Assembly: GCA_038145245.1 (NCBI GenBank) | Contig: JAYQPI010000004.1 | Span: 1 to 56,566, forward strand | Source: Fontibacterium sp038145245 | GTDB taxonomy: Bacteria; Pseudomonadota; Alphaproteobacteria; Pelagibacterales; Pelagibacteraceae | DNA length: 56,566 bases | Direction of reading: 5' to 3' | Shown: one piece after another, positions 43,875 to 52,208 of the stretch | Layout of the letters: every line of letters starts with the position of its first letter | Position numbering within the stretch: the stretch's first letter is position 1 | Made by a program: the position numbers and the translations under genes | The notes under the pieces: model-generated | Seen by the model: only the letters and a program-made list of their open reading frames with translations | The model's database searches: none | What the model was told of the DNA's origin: nothing

Positions 43875-45545
43875 TTATAAACCTACAATTTTACCGTTAA
43901 TATAATCAATATTCTCTGCAGAAGGCTTTTTAGATAAACCAGGCATAGTCATTATATTTCCGCAAATTATAACTATAAATTCAGCTCCAGCAGAAAAACG
44001 TATTTCACGAACTGCAATACTGTGATTTGAAGGAGCGCCCCTTAATTTTGGATCAGTAGAAAAAGAACTTTGGGTTTTTGCAATACAAACTGGAAAATGA
44101 CCATATCCTGTATCTTGTAAATTCTTAATCTGAGCTTTTACCTTGTCATCCATAGTAACTTCATTTGCTCTATAAATTTTCTTTGCAACTTTATTAATTT
44201 TTTCAATTAATGTATCTTTATCCTCATAGACATACTGCATCTTTTGATTAGAATTTTCACATAATTCAATAACTACTTTTGCAAGATCAACAGCACCTTT
44301 GCCACCATCACCCCAATGCGAAGAAAGTACAGTTTTGACATTTAATTTTTTCATTCTTTCAAAAATTAATTGAATCTCAGCTGGTGTATCACTGGTAAAC
44401 TTATTAATAGCTACAACACATGGTAAATTAAAAACTTTAGTCATGTTCTCGACATGACGTTCTAAGTTAACAAGCCCTTTATCAAGAGCTGATAAATCTT
44501 CTTTAGTTAAATTAGAAAGTTCAGCGCCACCGTGATATTTTATTGCACGAATAGTTGCAACCAGCACAGTTGCAGAAGGTTGAAGTCCAGATTTTCTACA
44601 TTTAATATCAATAAACTTTTCAGCACCTAAGTCGGCACCAAAACCAGCTTCGGTAACTACATAGTCTGCAATTTTTAATGCCGCTTTAGTAGCTATTATA
44701 GAATTGCAACCATGTGCAATGTTTGCAAAAGGACCACCATGAACAAAGGCCGGATTATTTTCCAAAGTTTGAACTAAATTTGGGGCTAACGCATCTTTTA
44801 AAAGTGCGGTCATAGCACCAACAGCCTTTAAATCCTTTGCATGAACTGGCTGATTTTTATTATTATAAGCTACAACAATTTGGCCAATACGTTTTTTTAA
44901 ATCTTCAAGAGAAGTTGATAGGCAAAAGATTGCCATGATCTCAGATGCTGCAACAATGTCAAAACCACCTTCATGTGGAAAACCTTCTTTTTTTTCATTT
45001 AATCCTAAAGTAATTTTACGAAGAGCACGATCATTCATGTCCACAGTACGTTTCCATTGAATAGTTTTGACATCAATTCCTAATTCATTACCGTGATAAA
45101 TATGATTATCTAACATTGCCGCTAACAAATTATGAGCAGCTGCAATAGCAGCGAAATCACCGGTGAAATGTAAATTTATATCTTCCATTGGCACAATTTG
45201 TGCAAGTCCTCCTCCAGCAGCTCCACCTTTGATTCCAAATACTGGACCTAAAGAAGGTTCGCGCAAACAAATCATTGTTTTTTTTCCAATACAATTTAAT
45301 GCGTCTCCTAATCCTACAGTGGTTGTAGTTTTACCTTCACCTGCAGGAGTTGGACTAATAGCTGTAACTAAGATTAATTTTCCATCTTTTTTATTTTTTA
45401 ATTTATCTAAATAGGAGAATGATACTTTTGCTTTATAGCGACCATAGTTCTCAAGATCATTTTCATGAATATCCAAACGCTCTTTTGCAATATCAACTAT
45501 TTTACGCATTTTGGCCTTTTGAGCTATTTCGATATCACTAAGCAT
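43875..45545 (-). CDS. fhs: formate-tetrahydrofolate ligase
   Basis: It makes 10-formyl-THF from formate, THF and ATP. The 556-residue protein carries the P-loop-like TPAGEGKTTTTVGLGDAL near 67-84, REPSLGPVFGIKGGAAGGG near 97-115, the HFTGDFAAIAAAHNL segment, ANIAHGCNS and VVAINKFTSDTP. Formate is also the substrate of the fds enzyme in this window, so the cell has a burning and an assimilating route. It is divergent from pntA across 189 bases. Confidence 0.97.
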   Translation of the reverse strand: MLSDIEIAQKAKMRKIVDIAKERLDIHENDLENYGRYKAKVSFSYLDKLKNKKDGKLILVTAISPTPAGEGKTTTTVGLGDALNCIGKKTMICLREPSLGPVFGIKGGAAGGGLAQIVPMEDINLHFTGDFAAIAAAHNLLAAMLDNHIYHGNELGIDVKTIQWKRTVDMNDRALRKITLGLNEKKEGFPHEGGFDIVAASEIMAIFCLSTSLEDLKKRIGQIVVAYNNKNQPVHAKDLKAVGAMTALLKDALAPNLVQTLENNPAFVHGGPFANIAHGCNSIIATKAALKIADYVVTEAGFGADLGAEKFIDIKCRKSGLQPSATVLVATIRAIKYHGGAELSNLTKEDLSALDKGLVNLERHVENMTKVFNLPCVVAINKFTSDTPAEIQLIFERMKKLNVKTVLSSHWGDGGKGAVDLAKVVIELCENSNQKMQYVYEDKDTLIEKINKVAKKIYRANEVTMDDKVKAQIKNLQDTGYGHFPVCIAKTQSSFSTDPKLRGAPSNHSIAVREIRFSAGAEFIVIICGNIMTMPGLSKKPSAENIDYINGKIVGL

Positions 45546-45734
45546 ATTTTTTTAATTATTTTTTAAGTACCAATGAGATAACAGCGTTTGTAGTTTCTTT
45601 AAAGATATTAGAAAAATTAATAGCACTTATTACGTGTATTATTTTCTCTTCTATTAATTGAAATTTATATTTGATAATAGAACATGTTCAATAATTTTTT
45701 AAATTATTTTAAATTTTATTAAGAGTTATCCAGA

Positions 45735-46832
45735 ATGATATTAGGGTCAGTTATTGAAAACGATATAAATGAAAAGAGAATAGCAATTTCTCCAGACACA
45801 ATTAAAAAATACATTTCTCATGGATTTTCTGTACAGTTAGAAAAAGACTTTGGTAAAAATTCAAATATTAGCGATAGTGAGCTACAAAAATTAGGTGCTA
45901 AAATATTAACTAAAGATGAAATTTACAAAACTTCAGATATTATTATAAAAATTAATTGTCCTAGCGAATCTGAGATTTCATCAATAAAAGAGGGGGCAGT
46001 ATTAATTGGTAGTTTTTTTCCTCACTTAAATAAAGATAAAATTAATAAGATATTAAAAAAAAATATAAAAATATTTTCTTTAGAATTACTTCCAAGAATT
46101 ACTAGAGCTCAATCGATGGATATTTTATCGTCCCAAGCTAATTTAGCTGGTTATAAAGCAGTTATAGATTCAGTTTATGAATTTAATAAGGCAATTCCAA
46201 TGATGATGACAGCCGCTGGAACTATCACCCCTGCAAAATTTTTTATCGTCGGAGCAGGTGTTGCTGGACTTCAAGCTATTGCTACAGCAAAAAGATTAGG
46301 AGGAGTTGTGTCAGCAACAGATGTAAGACTTGCCTCTAAGGAGCAGGTCGAAAGTTTGGGTGGAAAATTTATTTTTGCCGAAAGTTCAAAAAATTTAGAA
46401 ACAAGCGGTGGTTATGCAAAAGAACTAGATGCTGAAGACAAAAAAAAACAAGAAGAATTGTTAAAAATCACAATTAAAAATCAAGACATTGTTATCTGCA
46501 CTGCATTAATTCCTGGAAAACAAGCTCCAAGAATTATTTCAGAAGAGATGGTTAAATCAATGAAGAGTGGTTCAGTGATTTGTGATTTAGCTGTAGAGCA
46601 AGGTGGCAACTCAGCATTTTCTGAGCCAGGAAAAGTTGTTGTTATAAATGGAGTCAAAATTATAGGGTATAAAAATTTTCCAAGCAGAATTTCAGAAAGC
46701 GCTTCTATTTTATTAGCAAAAAATATATTAAATTTTTTAGAGATTATTTATGACAAGGTTCAAAAAAAATTAAAGATTGATGAAAATGATGAAATTATTA
46801 AAGCAGTTTATATTAATAAGGAGATTAATTAA
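45735..46832 (+). CDS. pntA: NAD(P) transhydrogenase alpha subunit part 1 (NAD(H)-binding)
   Basis: The 365-residue protein is the soluble dI domain that binds NAD(H). It shows ISPDTIKKYISHGF near 20, PRITRAQSMDILSSQANLAG, AGTITPAKFFIVGAGVAGLQ (Rossmann motif near 164-176), ATDVRLASKEQVESLGGKF and the mobile-loop region near 225. The alpha subunit is split in two genes as in Rhodospirillum (PntAA here and PntAB next), not fused as in E. coli. It overlaps the next gene by 1 base. Confidence 0.94.
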   Translation: MILGSVIENDINEKRIAISPDTIKKYISHGFSVQLEKDFGKNSNISDSELQKLGAKILTKDEIYKTSDIIIKINCPSESEISSIKEGAVLIGSFFPHLNKDKINKILKKNIKIFSLELLPRITRAQSMDILSSQANLAGYKAVIDSVYEFNKAIPMMMTAAGTITPAKFFIVGAGVAGLQAIATAKRLGGVVSATDVRLASKEQVESLGGKFIFAESSKNLETSGGYAKELDAEDKKKQEELLKITIKNQDIVICTALIPGKQAPRIISEEMVKSMKSGSVICDLAVEQGGNSAFSEPGKVVVINGVKIIGYKNFPSRISESASILLAKNILNFLEIIYDKVQKKLKIDENDEIIKAVYINKEIN

Positions 46833-47134
46833 TGGAAATTGACCCAATTATTTTTAGATTTGCTATTTTTATCTTATCTATTTTTGTAGGTTATTATGTG
46901 GTGTGGAGTGTAACCCCAGCTTTGCATACACCTTTAATGTCAGTGACTAATGCAATTTCGTCAGTAATTATTGTAGGAGCTTTGGTTGCAGTAGGATTGT
47001 CTCCTATTACACAAGGATTTTTTGCGAAGTTTCCAGGAATTCTTGGAATTTTACTTGCATCAGTTAATATTTTTGGCGGCTTTTTGGTAACCCAACGAAT
47101 GCTAAAAATGTATAAAAAAAATAAAAAGAAATGA
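46832..47134 (+). CDS. pntAB: NAD(P) transhydrogenase alpha subunit part 2 (membrane)
   Basis: The 100-residue protein has three hydrophobic helices and the family motifs GYYVVWSVTPALHTPLMSVT near 20-39 and NAISSVIIVGALVAVG. It forms the small part of the proton channel with the beta subunit. It overlaps both neighbours by 1-4 bases, giving a tightly coupled three-gene operon. Confidence 0.94.
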   Translation: MEIDPIIFRFAIFILSIFVGYYVVWSVTPALHTPLMSVTNAISSVIIVGALVAVGLSPITQGFFAKFPGILGILLASVNIFGGFLVTQRMLKMYKKNKKK

Positions 47135-48537
47135 TCTCAGCAAATATTACTGCAACATTGTACCTAGTAACTGGCATACTATTTATTATGGCTCTTAGAG
47201 GACTTTCTTCTCCTGAAACTTCAAGAACTGGAAATTTTTTTGGAATTTTAGGTATGTCGCTTGCAATAATTGTAACGCTTTTATCTCTTGGCGACATTAA
47301 TCAAATTAAAGAAAATATTTTTTATATTTTAGTTCCAATTATTATTGGTGGATTAATAGGTGGATTAATAGCGTTTAGAGTATCCATGACAGCAATGCCG
47401 CAATTAGTTGCAGGTTTTCATAGTTTAGTAGGTCTTTCAGCGGTTCTTGTTGGAATTGTAGCATTTTATAACCCCTCATCATTTGGAATAGGACAAGTTG
47501 GGAATATTAAAATTCTATCTTTAATCGAAATGTCTTTAGGAATAGCGATTGGAGCAATCACATTTTCCGGTTCTTGTATTGCTTTTTTAAAACTTCAAGG
47601 CTTGATGTCTGGAAGTCCAATAATATTTAAAGGGCAACACTTTATAAATTTATTTATAGGATTGTTAATAATTTTTTTAATATTTTCTTTCACAAAATTA
47701 CAATCTGAAAATTTATTTTGGGCAATTATAATTATTTCAACCCTAATTGGTTTTTTAATTATTATTCCAATAGGAGGAGCGGACATGCCAGTAGTTGTTT
47801 CGATGTTAAATTCTTACTCTGGTTGGGCGGCCGCTGGTATAGGGTTTACCTTAGAAAATATTGCTCTTATTATTACAGGTGCCTTAGTTGGATCTTCTGG
47901 CGCCATCCTTTCTTATATTATGTGTAAAGGAATGAATCGTTCGTTATTTAATGTTATTCTTGGTGGTTTTGGTGGCGATACCTCTACTGCAGCAGTTCAA
48001 AAAAATACTAAGCCTGTAAAACAAGGAGGGGCAGATGATGCGGCCTTTTTAATGAAAAATGCTTCTTCAGTTATTATTGTTCCAGGTTATGGAATGGCAG
48101 TCGCACAAGCTCAACACGCTCTTCGCGAAATGGCAGATAAATTAAAAAAATTAGGTGTAAGAGTTTCTTATGCAATTCATCCTGTTGCCGGGAGAATGCC
48201 TGGGCATATGAATGTTTTGTTAGCCGAGGCAAATGTACCTTATGATGAAGTATTTGAACTTGAAAATATAAATAATGATTTTTCAAATACAGATGTCGCA
48301 TTCGTAATTGGAGCAAATGACGTAACTAATCCAGCAGCTAAAACTGATCCAAAAAGCCCAATTTTTGGAATGCCCATATTAGACGTTGATAAATCAAAAT
48401 CTGTTTTATTTGTAAAAAGGGGAATGGCAGCTGGGTATGCTGGGGTGGATAATGAACTTTTTTATAAAGATAATACTCTAATGCTTTTTGCTGATGCAAA
48501 AAAAATGGTTGAAGACATAATCAAAAATCTTGATTAA
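47131..48537 (+). CDS. pntB: NAD(P) transhydrogenase beta subunit
   Basis: The 468-residue protein has an N-terminal membrane half with about eight or nine helices (1-270), including RVSMTAMPQLVAGFHSLVGL, and the NADP(H)-binding dIII domain with VIIVPGYGMAVAQAQHALRE near 310, YAIHPVAGRMPGHMNVLLAE and VIGANDVTNPAAKTDPKSPI. The complex uses the proton gradient to make NADPH from NADH, such as that from formate oxidation. It ends 8 bases from the convergent ABC-2 permease gene. Confidence 0.96.
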   Translation: MISANITATLYLVTGILFIMALRGLSSPETSRTGNFFGILGMSLAIIVTLLSLGDINQIKENIFYILVPIIIGGLIGGLIAFRVSMTAMPQLVAGFHSLVGLSAVLVGIVAFYNPSSFGIGQVGNIKILSLIEMSLGIAIGAITFSGSCIAFLKLQGLMSGSPIIFKGQHFINLFIGLLIIFLIFSFTKLQSENLFWAIIIISTLIGFLIIIPIGGADMPVVVSMLNSYSGWAAAGIGFTLENIALIITGALVGSSGAILSYIMCKGMNRSLFNVILGGFGGDTSTAAVQKNTKPVKQGGADDAAFLMKNASSVIIVPGYGMAVAQAQHALREMADKLKKLGVRVSYAIHPVAGRMPGHMNVLLAEANVPYDEVFELENINNDFSNTDVAFVIGANDVTNPAAKTDPKSPIFGMPILDVDKSKSVLFVKRGMAAGYAGVDNELFYKDNTLMLFADAKKMVEDIIKNLD

Positions 48538-48545
48538 GTAATAAT

Positions 48546-49340
48546 TTATTCCCCCGTATTAATAAGTCCGCCTCGTTTTCGTGCTCCTTCAAAAGATACT
48601 AAAAAGACTACAACTGCAATAAATGCATACACAACATTTAAAGCTAGAGATTTTAAATAATAGGTACCGTTAAAACTATTATTAAATAAAATTTCCCGCA
48701 TTCCTTCAAAAACATAAGTTTGTGGAAACGATAATGAAAGCCATCTAATCCATTCAGGCAATGTTTCAACGGGATAATAAACAGCACTCAATGGAGCCAA
48801 TGTAAAAATAGCTCCCCAAGCCAGGCTTTCAGCAGAGACGCCAAATCGAATAATTGCTGCAATAATAAATATTCCTAGTATCCATCCTGTCATTAACAAG
48901 CTTGTAAAAAACATCATAAGACTCAACCCCATTTGAAATAAAGAAAATGAATAGAGTGGTATTGCAAGTAGAGCTGCTGGAATGATTGCAATTATTGTTC
49001 TTATAAAACTTATAGTCATTAACGATAAAACCATTTCTAATGGTTTAAGAGGACTGACGAATAACTGTCCAAGGTTTCTTGACCATATTTCCTCTAAAAA
49101 GGATAAAGAAAAACCTAATTGACTTCTAAACAATACATCCCACAACAAAACTCCCGCAATTAATACACCACCAATTTGTATGGCGGTGTCATTAGAGTTT
49201 GTTAAGTATTTTGAAATTAATCCCCATAATATCATTTGAAATGTTGGCCAATACATGAGTTCTAAAATTCTAGGAAAAGAAGTTTTTATTAAATAAAAAT
49301 ATCTAACAACTAATGCAAAAATTCTAATTAAAGACTTCAT
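48546..49340 (-). CDS. ABC-2 type exporter permease
   Basis: The 264-residue protein has six hydrophobic segments and the ABC-2 arrangement: an N-terminal amphipathic part (RIFALVVRYFYLIKTSFPRI), then helices, with the AMPHIPATHIC segment EEIWSRNLGQLFVSPLKPLEM and the late PVETLPEWIRWLSLSFPQTYVFEGMRE (split: PVETLPEWIRWLSLSFPQTY, VFEGMRE). The late segment is a hallmark of ABC-2 permeases near the last two helices. The exported substrate is unknown. It overlaps the ATPase gene by 4 bases. Confidence 0.85.
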   Translation of the reverse strand: MKSLIRIFALVVRYFYLIKTSFPRILELMYWPTFQMILWGLISKYLTNSNDTAIQIGGVLIAGVLLWDVLFRSQLGFSLSFLEEIWSRNLGQLFVSPLKPLEMVLSLMTISFIRTIIAIIPAALLAIPLYSFSLFQMGLSLMMFFTSLLMTGWILGIFIIAAIIRFGVSAESLAWGAIFTLAPLSAVYYPVETLPEWIRWLSLSFPQTYVFEGMREILFNNSFNGTYYLKSLALNVVYAFIAVVVFLVSFEGARKRGGLINTGE

Positions 49341-50074
49341 GAATTATTTTTATCCCTTGCGATTTTAAGAAATACATCTTCTAATTTTTTTTTCCCATAT
49401 TTTTTTAATAGACTGTTAGGAGATCCTTGATCTGTAATTTTTCCATTCTTCATCATAATTATCGTGTCACAAAGTCTAGTAACCTCTTCCATATTATGAC
49501 TAGCCAGAATAATTGCTGTATTGTGATTTTTACAAAATTTTTCAAAAAAAGTCCTAACGCGATCAGCGGTATCTGGATCTAATGAGGCAGTAGGCTCATC
49601 TAAAAATAATATTTCCGGATCATTAATTACTGCTTTACCCAAAGATACTCTGGTTTTTTGACCAGAAGAAAGCTCACCCACTTTAGTATCAAGCAAACTT
49701 TCAAAACCTAATTCTTTTGCAACACTTTTAATTTTTTTATTTATATTTTTAATTCCATATAACATTCCGTAGACAAGCAAATTTTGTTTTACAGTTAATT
49801 TTTTTGGTAAATCTACATAAGGAGATGAAAAATTTATTTTGTTTAAGATTTTATGTCTATCGACAGAGATATTTGTTGATAATATTTTAATACTTCCCGA
49901 GGTTGGAGTTAACAATCCTAACAGCATTGTTATTGTAGTTGTTTTTCCAGCTCCATTCGCACCCAAGATTCCTTTTATTTCACCTCGTTTTAAATCAAAG
50001 GAAATATTGTTTACTGCATAATGATTTTTAAATTTTTTTGATAGATTTCTAACTTCTATAATATTTTCACTCAT
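49337..50074 (-). CDS. ABC-2 type exporter ATPase
   Basis: The 245-residue ATPase has Walker A GANGAGKTTTI near 37, the signature LSSGQKTRVSLGKAV, Walker B EILFLDEPTASLDPD and SHNMEEVTRL with the switch histidine. It is of the drug/lipid exporter type with one ATPase homodimer per permease pair. It overlaps the permease gene by 4 bases and the Sua5 gene by 8, all on the minus strand. Substrate cannot be deduced. Confidence 0.92.
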   Translation of the reverse strand: MSENIIEVRNLSKKFKNHYAVNNISFDLKRGEIKGILGANGAGKTTTITMLLGLLTPTSGSIKILSTNISVDRHKILNKINFSSPYVDLPKKLTVKQNLLVYGMLYGIKNINKKIKSVAKELGFESLLDTKVGELSSGQKTRVSLGKAVINDPEILFLDEPTASLDPDTADRVRTFFEKFCKNHNTAIILASHNMEEVTRLCDTIIMMKNGKITDQGSPNSLLKKYGKKKLEDVFLKIARDKNNS

Positions 50075-51023
50075 AATATGCAGCTCTTCTTAGTCTATCA
50101 TTGATTGCTTTGCCTAAATCTTTATTTGGTATTTTATTAACACTTATAGATCTAAATTTTTTATTTTTAATAACTCTTAAAATATTAAAGAAATTTTTAG
50201 CAGCTTCTTTTAAATTACCTCTGGTACTTAAGTTAAAAGTACTTTGATTATTATAGTTTGTATTACCAAAAGTAATTAATGCACCATTTCTAGCAGCCTT
50301 TTCTCTATTCAAATAAATTGGCATGCCAGGTGAATAGTGAAGGCCAGTTAGTCCAGGTGATTTAATAATTTTATTTTTATTATGAGCTAATTTAATTTTA
50401 AAAAATTTTTCAATAATTTCAGAGGATACTCCACCTTCTCTTAATATTTTGGGTTTAGTTGTTAAGTCTATAACTGTTGATTCAATACCAATTTTACTAA
50501 CTCCACCATCAATAATTATTTTAATATTGGCGCCAAATTCTTCCGCAACATGTTTTGCAGTTGTCGGACTTAAAGATTTTGATTTATTTGCACTTGGAGC
50601 AGCTAGCGGAAATTTTAGAATATCTAATAATTTAGTTATGTTTTTTTCACTAGGGATTCTTACAGCAATTGTATCAAGATTCTTATTTGCGAGTTTTGAT
50701 ATTTTAGAACTTATTCTTCTTTTTAAAACATAAGTTAAAGGTCCCGGTGAAAACTTTTTAACAAGTTTTAAAAAATTTTTATTAATTATGGCTTCTTTTT
50801 TTATTTGTTTAATATTCCTAAAGTGAATAATTAAAGGATTATTACTTGGTCGTTTTTTTAATAAAAAAATCTTTTTTACTGCCTTAGTATTGTAAGCATT
50901 AGCTGCAAGACCATAGACAGTTTCAGTTGGAACTGCAACTACATCTCCTTTTTCTAGGGCAATCTTAGCTTTGTTTAAATTATTTTTTGTGGGTTTATAA
51001 ATATTTGAATAGATATTTTTCAT
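50067..51023 (-). CDS. tsaC: threonylcarbamoyl-AMP synthase (Sua5 type)
   Basis: It makes threonylcarbamoyl-AMP for t6A37 of ANN-reading tRNAs. The 318-residue protein is the long Sua5 form: an N-terminal YrdC fold with GDVVAVPTETVYGLAANA near 26-43, KKRPSNNPLIIH, FSPGPLTYVLK, AVRIPS, FPLAAPSANKS and STVIDLT, then a C-terminal Sua5 domain after the linker SPGLTGLHYSPG. It heads the leftward group with the ABC-2 exporter and is divergent from xseB (16 bases between starts). Confidence 0.93.
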   Translation of the reverse strand: MKNIYSNIYKPTKNNLNKAKIALEKGDVVAVPTETVYGLAANAYNTKAVKKIFLLKKRPSNNPLIIHFRNIKQIKKEAIINKNFLKLVKKFSPGPLTYVLKRRISSKISKLANKNLDTIAVRIPSEKNITKLLDILKFPLAAPSANKSKSLSPTTAKHVAEEFGANIKIIIDGGVSKIGIESTVIDLTTKPKILREGGVSSEIIEKFFKIKLAHNKNKIIKSPGLTGLHYSPGMPIYLNREKAARNGALITFGNTNYNNQSTFNLSTRGNLKEAAKNFFNILRVIKNKKFRSISVNKIPNKDLGKAINDRLRRAAYYE

Positions 51024-51039
51024 TAATTATTTAATATAA

Positions 51040-51321
51040 ATGAGTAATTCTAAAAAAAATACTTATATGAAAAAATCTAATATTTCTCCAGATATTGCAA
51101 AACTGTCCTTTGAGGAAGCATTAGAACAGCTAGAAGATATTGTTAGTAAGCTAGAGGATGGGTCTATTAATTTAGAAGAGTCTATTGAAGAATATACGCG
51201 GGGCGTTCATCTTAAAAATCATTGTGAAAATAAATTAAAGGAAGCAACATTAAAAGTAGAACAAATTATTATTGATAAAGACGGTAAATTTTCAACTAAG
51301 GAATTTAATAAAAATTCCTAA
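51040..51321 (+). CDS. xseB: exodeoxyribonuclease VII small subunit
   Basis: The 93-residue protein is a short helical hairpin with the family motif LSFEEALEQLEDIVSKLEDG followed by INLEESIEEYTRG. It forms a complex with XseA, the nuclease subunit, which is not in the window. The ATG at 51040 is used; ATG at 51067 in frame is an alternative. It lies 2 bases before ispA; xseB-ispA-dxs is a very common order in proteobacteria. Confidence 0.95.
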   Translation: MSNSKKNTYMKKSNISPDIAKLSFEEALEQLEDIVSKLEDGSINLEESIEEYTRGVHLKNHCENKLKEATLKVEQIIIDKDGKFSTKEFNKNS

Positions 51322-51323
51322 GA

Positions 51324-52208
51324 ATGAAAAACACTGAGAAGCAAATTCTAAAAGTCGCTAATCATGTTGATATCTTTCTTAAAAATTATCTAAGGAAGCA
51401 ATCGCAAAAGAGTAAACTATACGAAGCATTGAAGTATGGACTTTTCTCAGGTGGCAAGAAATTTAGATCTTATTTAATAGTCACCTCAGGAAAACTCTTT
51501 AATTTAAATTATAAAAAACTGATCGCTGTTGGAGCAGCTGTCGAGTGCATACACTCATATTCATTAATTCATGATGATCTTCCAAGTATGGATGACGATG
51601 ATTATAGAAGAGGAAAAAAAAGTACCCATAAAGTTTTTGGAGAAGCGACTGCAATTTTAGCAGGCAACTCTTTGCTTACACTTGCCTTTGAAATTTTAAG
51701 CTCAAATAATATTAGCATTAATGCCAAATCAAAAATAAATTTAATTAACGCATTAGCATCTTCAGCAGGGTATGCTGGTATTGCTGGAGGTCAATTTTTA
51801 GATCTTAAATTTGAAAAGATGAGAGTAAATAAAAATTTAATTATTGATATGCAAAATAAAAAGACAGGCGAATTGATTAGTTTTTGTACAGAAAGTGTTG
51901 CAATTTTGGCAAATAAGAATTTACAGAGAAAATTTTTAAAAAAAATTGGATTGAGTATAGGTCTTCTTTTTCAAATTACAGATGATCTTTTAGATTTATA
52001 CGGAGATAAAAATAAAACTGGCAAACCTACAAGAAGAGATAAACAAAAAGGTAAAGCAACAATTATTAAAAGTCTTGGCATAAATAAAACTATTGAATTT
52101 TGTTATGAGCTTTTAGATGAAATTACTGAAAAATTAAAAAATAAATATGGATCAAGAGCTGATAGATTGATAGATTCTGTCAATTTTTTACTAAGAAGAG
52201 ATCATTAA
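51324..52208 (+). CDS. ispA: farnesyl (or geranylgeranyl) diphosphate synthase
   Basis: The 294-residue prenyltransferase has GGKKFRSYL near 43, the first Asp-rich motif DDLPSMDDDDYRRG near 86-99, GGQFLDLKFE and the second Asp-rich motif FQITDDLLDLYGD near 218-230. It elongates IPP/DMAPP from the dxs pathway encoded next. Residues before the first Asp motif (HSYSLIHDD) have the short-chain bacterial pattern. Chain length is not certain. Confidence 0.92.
   Translation: MKNTEKQILKVANHVDIFLKNYLRKQSQKSKLYEALKYGLFSGGKKFRSYLIVTSGKLFNLNYKKLIAVGAAVECIHSYSLIHDDLPSMDDDDYRRGKKSTHKVFGEATAILAGNSLLTLAFEILSSNNISINAKSKINLINALASSAGYAGIAGGQFLDLKFEKMRVNKNLIIDMQNKKTGELISFCTESVAILANKNLQRKFLKKIGLSIGLLFQITDDLLDLYGDKNKTGKPTRRDKQKGKATIIKSLGINKTIEFCYELLDEITEKLKNKYGSRADRLIDSVNFLLRRDH

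Noticed and set aside
45680..45689. Perfect palindrome GAACATGTTC in the fhs/pntA gap as a LexA-type operator
   Set aside because: The half-sites are 2 bases apart, unlike known LexA boxes (GAAC-N4-GTTC or GAAC-N7-GAAC), and the neighbours are not SOS genes; one short palindrome is expected by chance.
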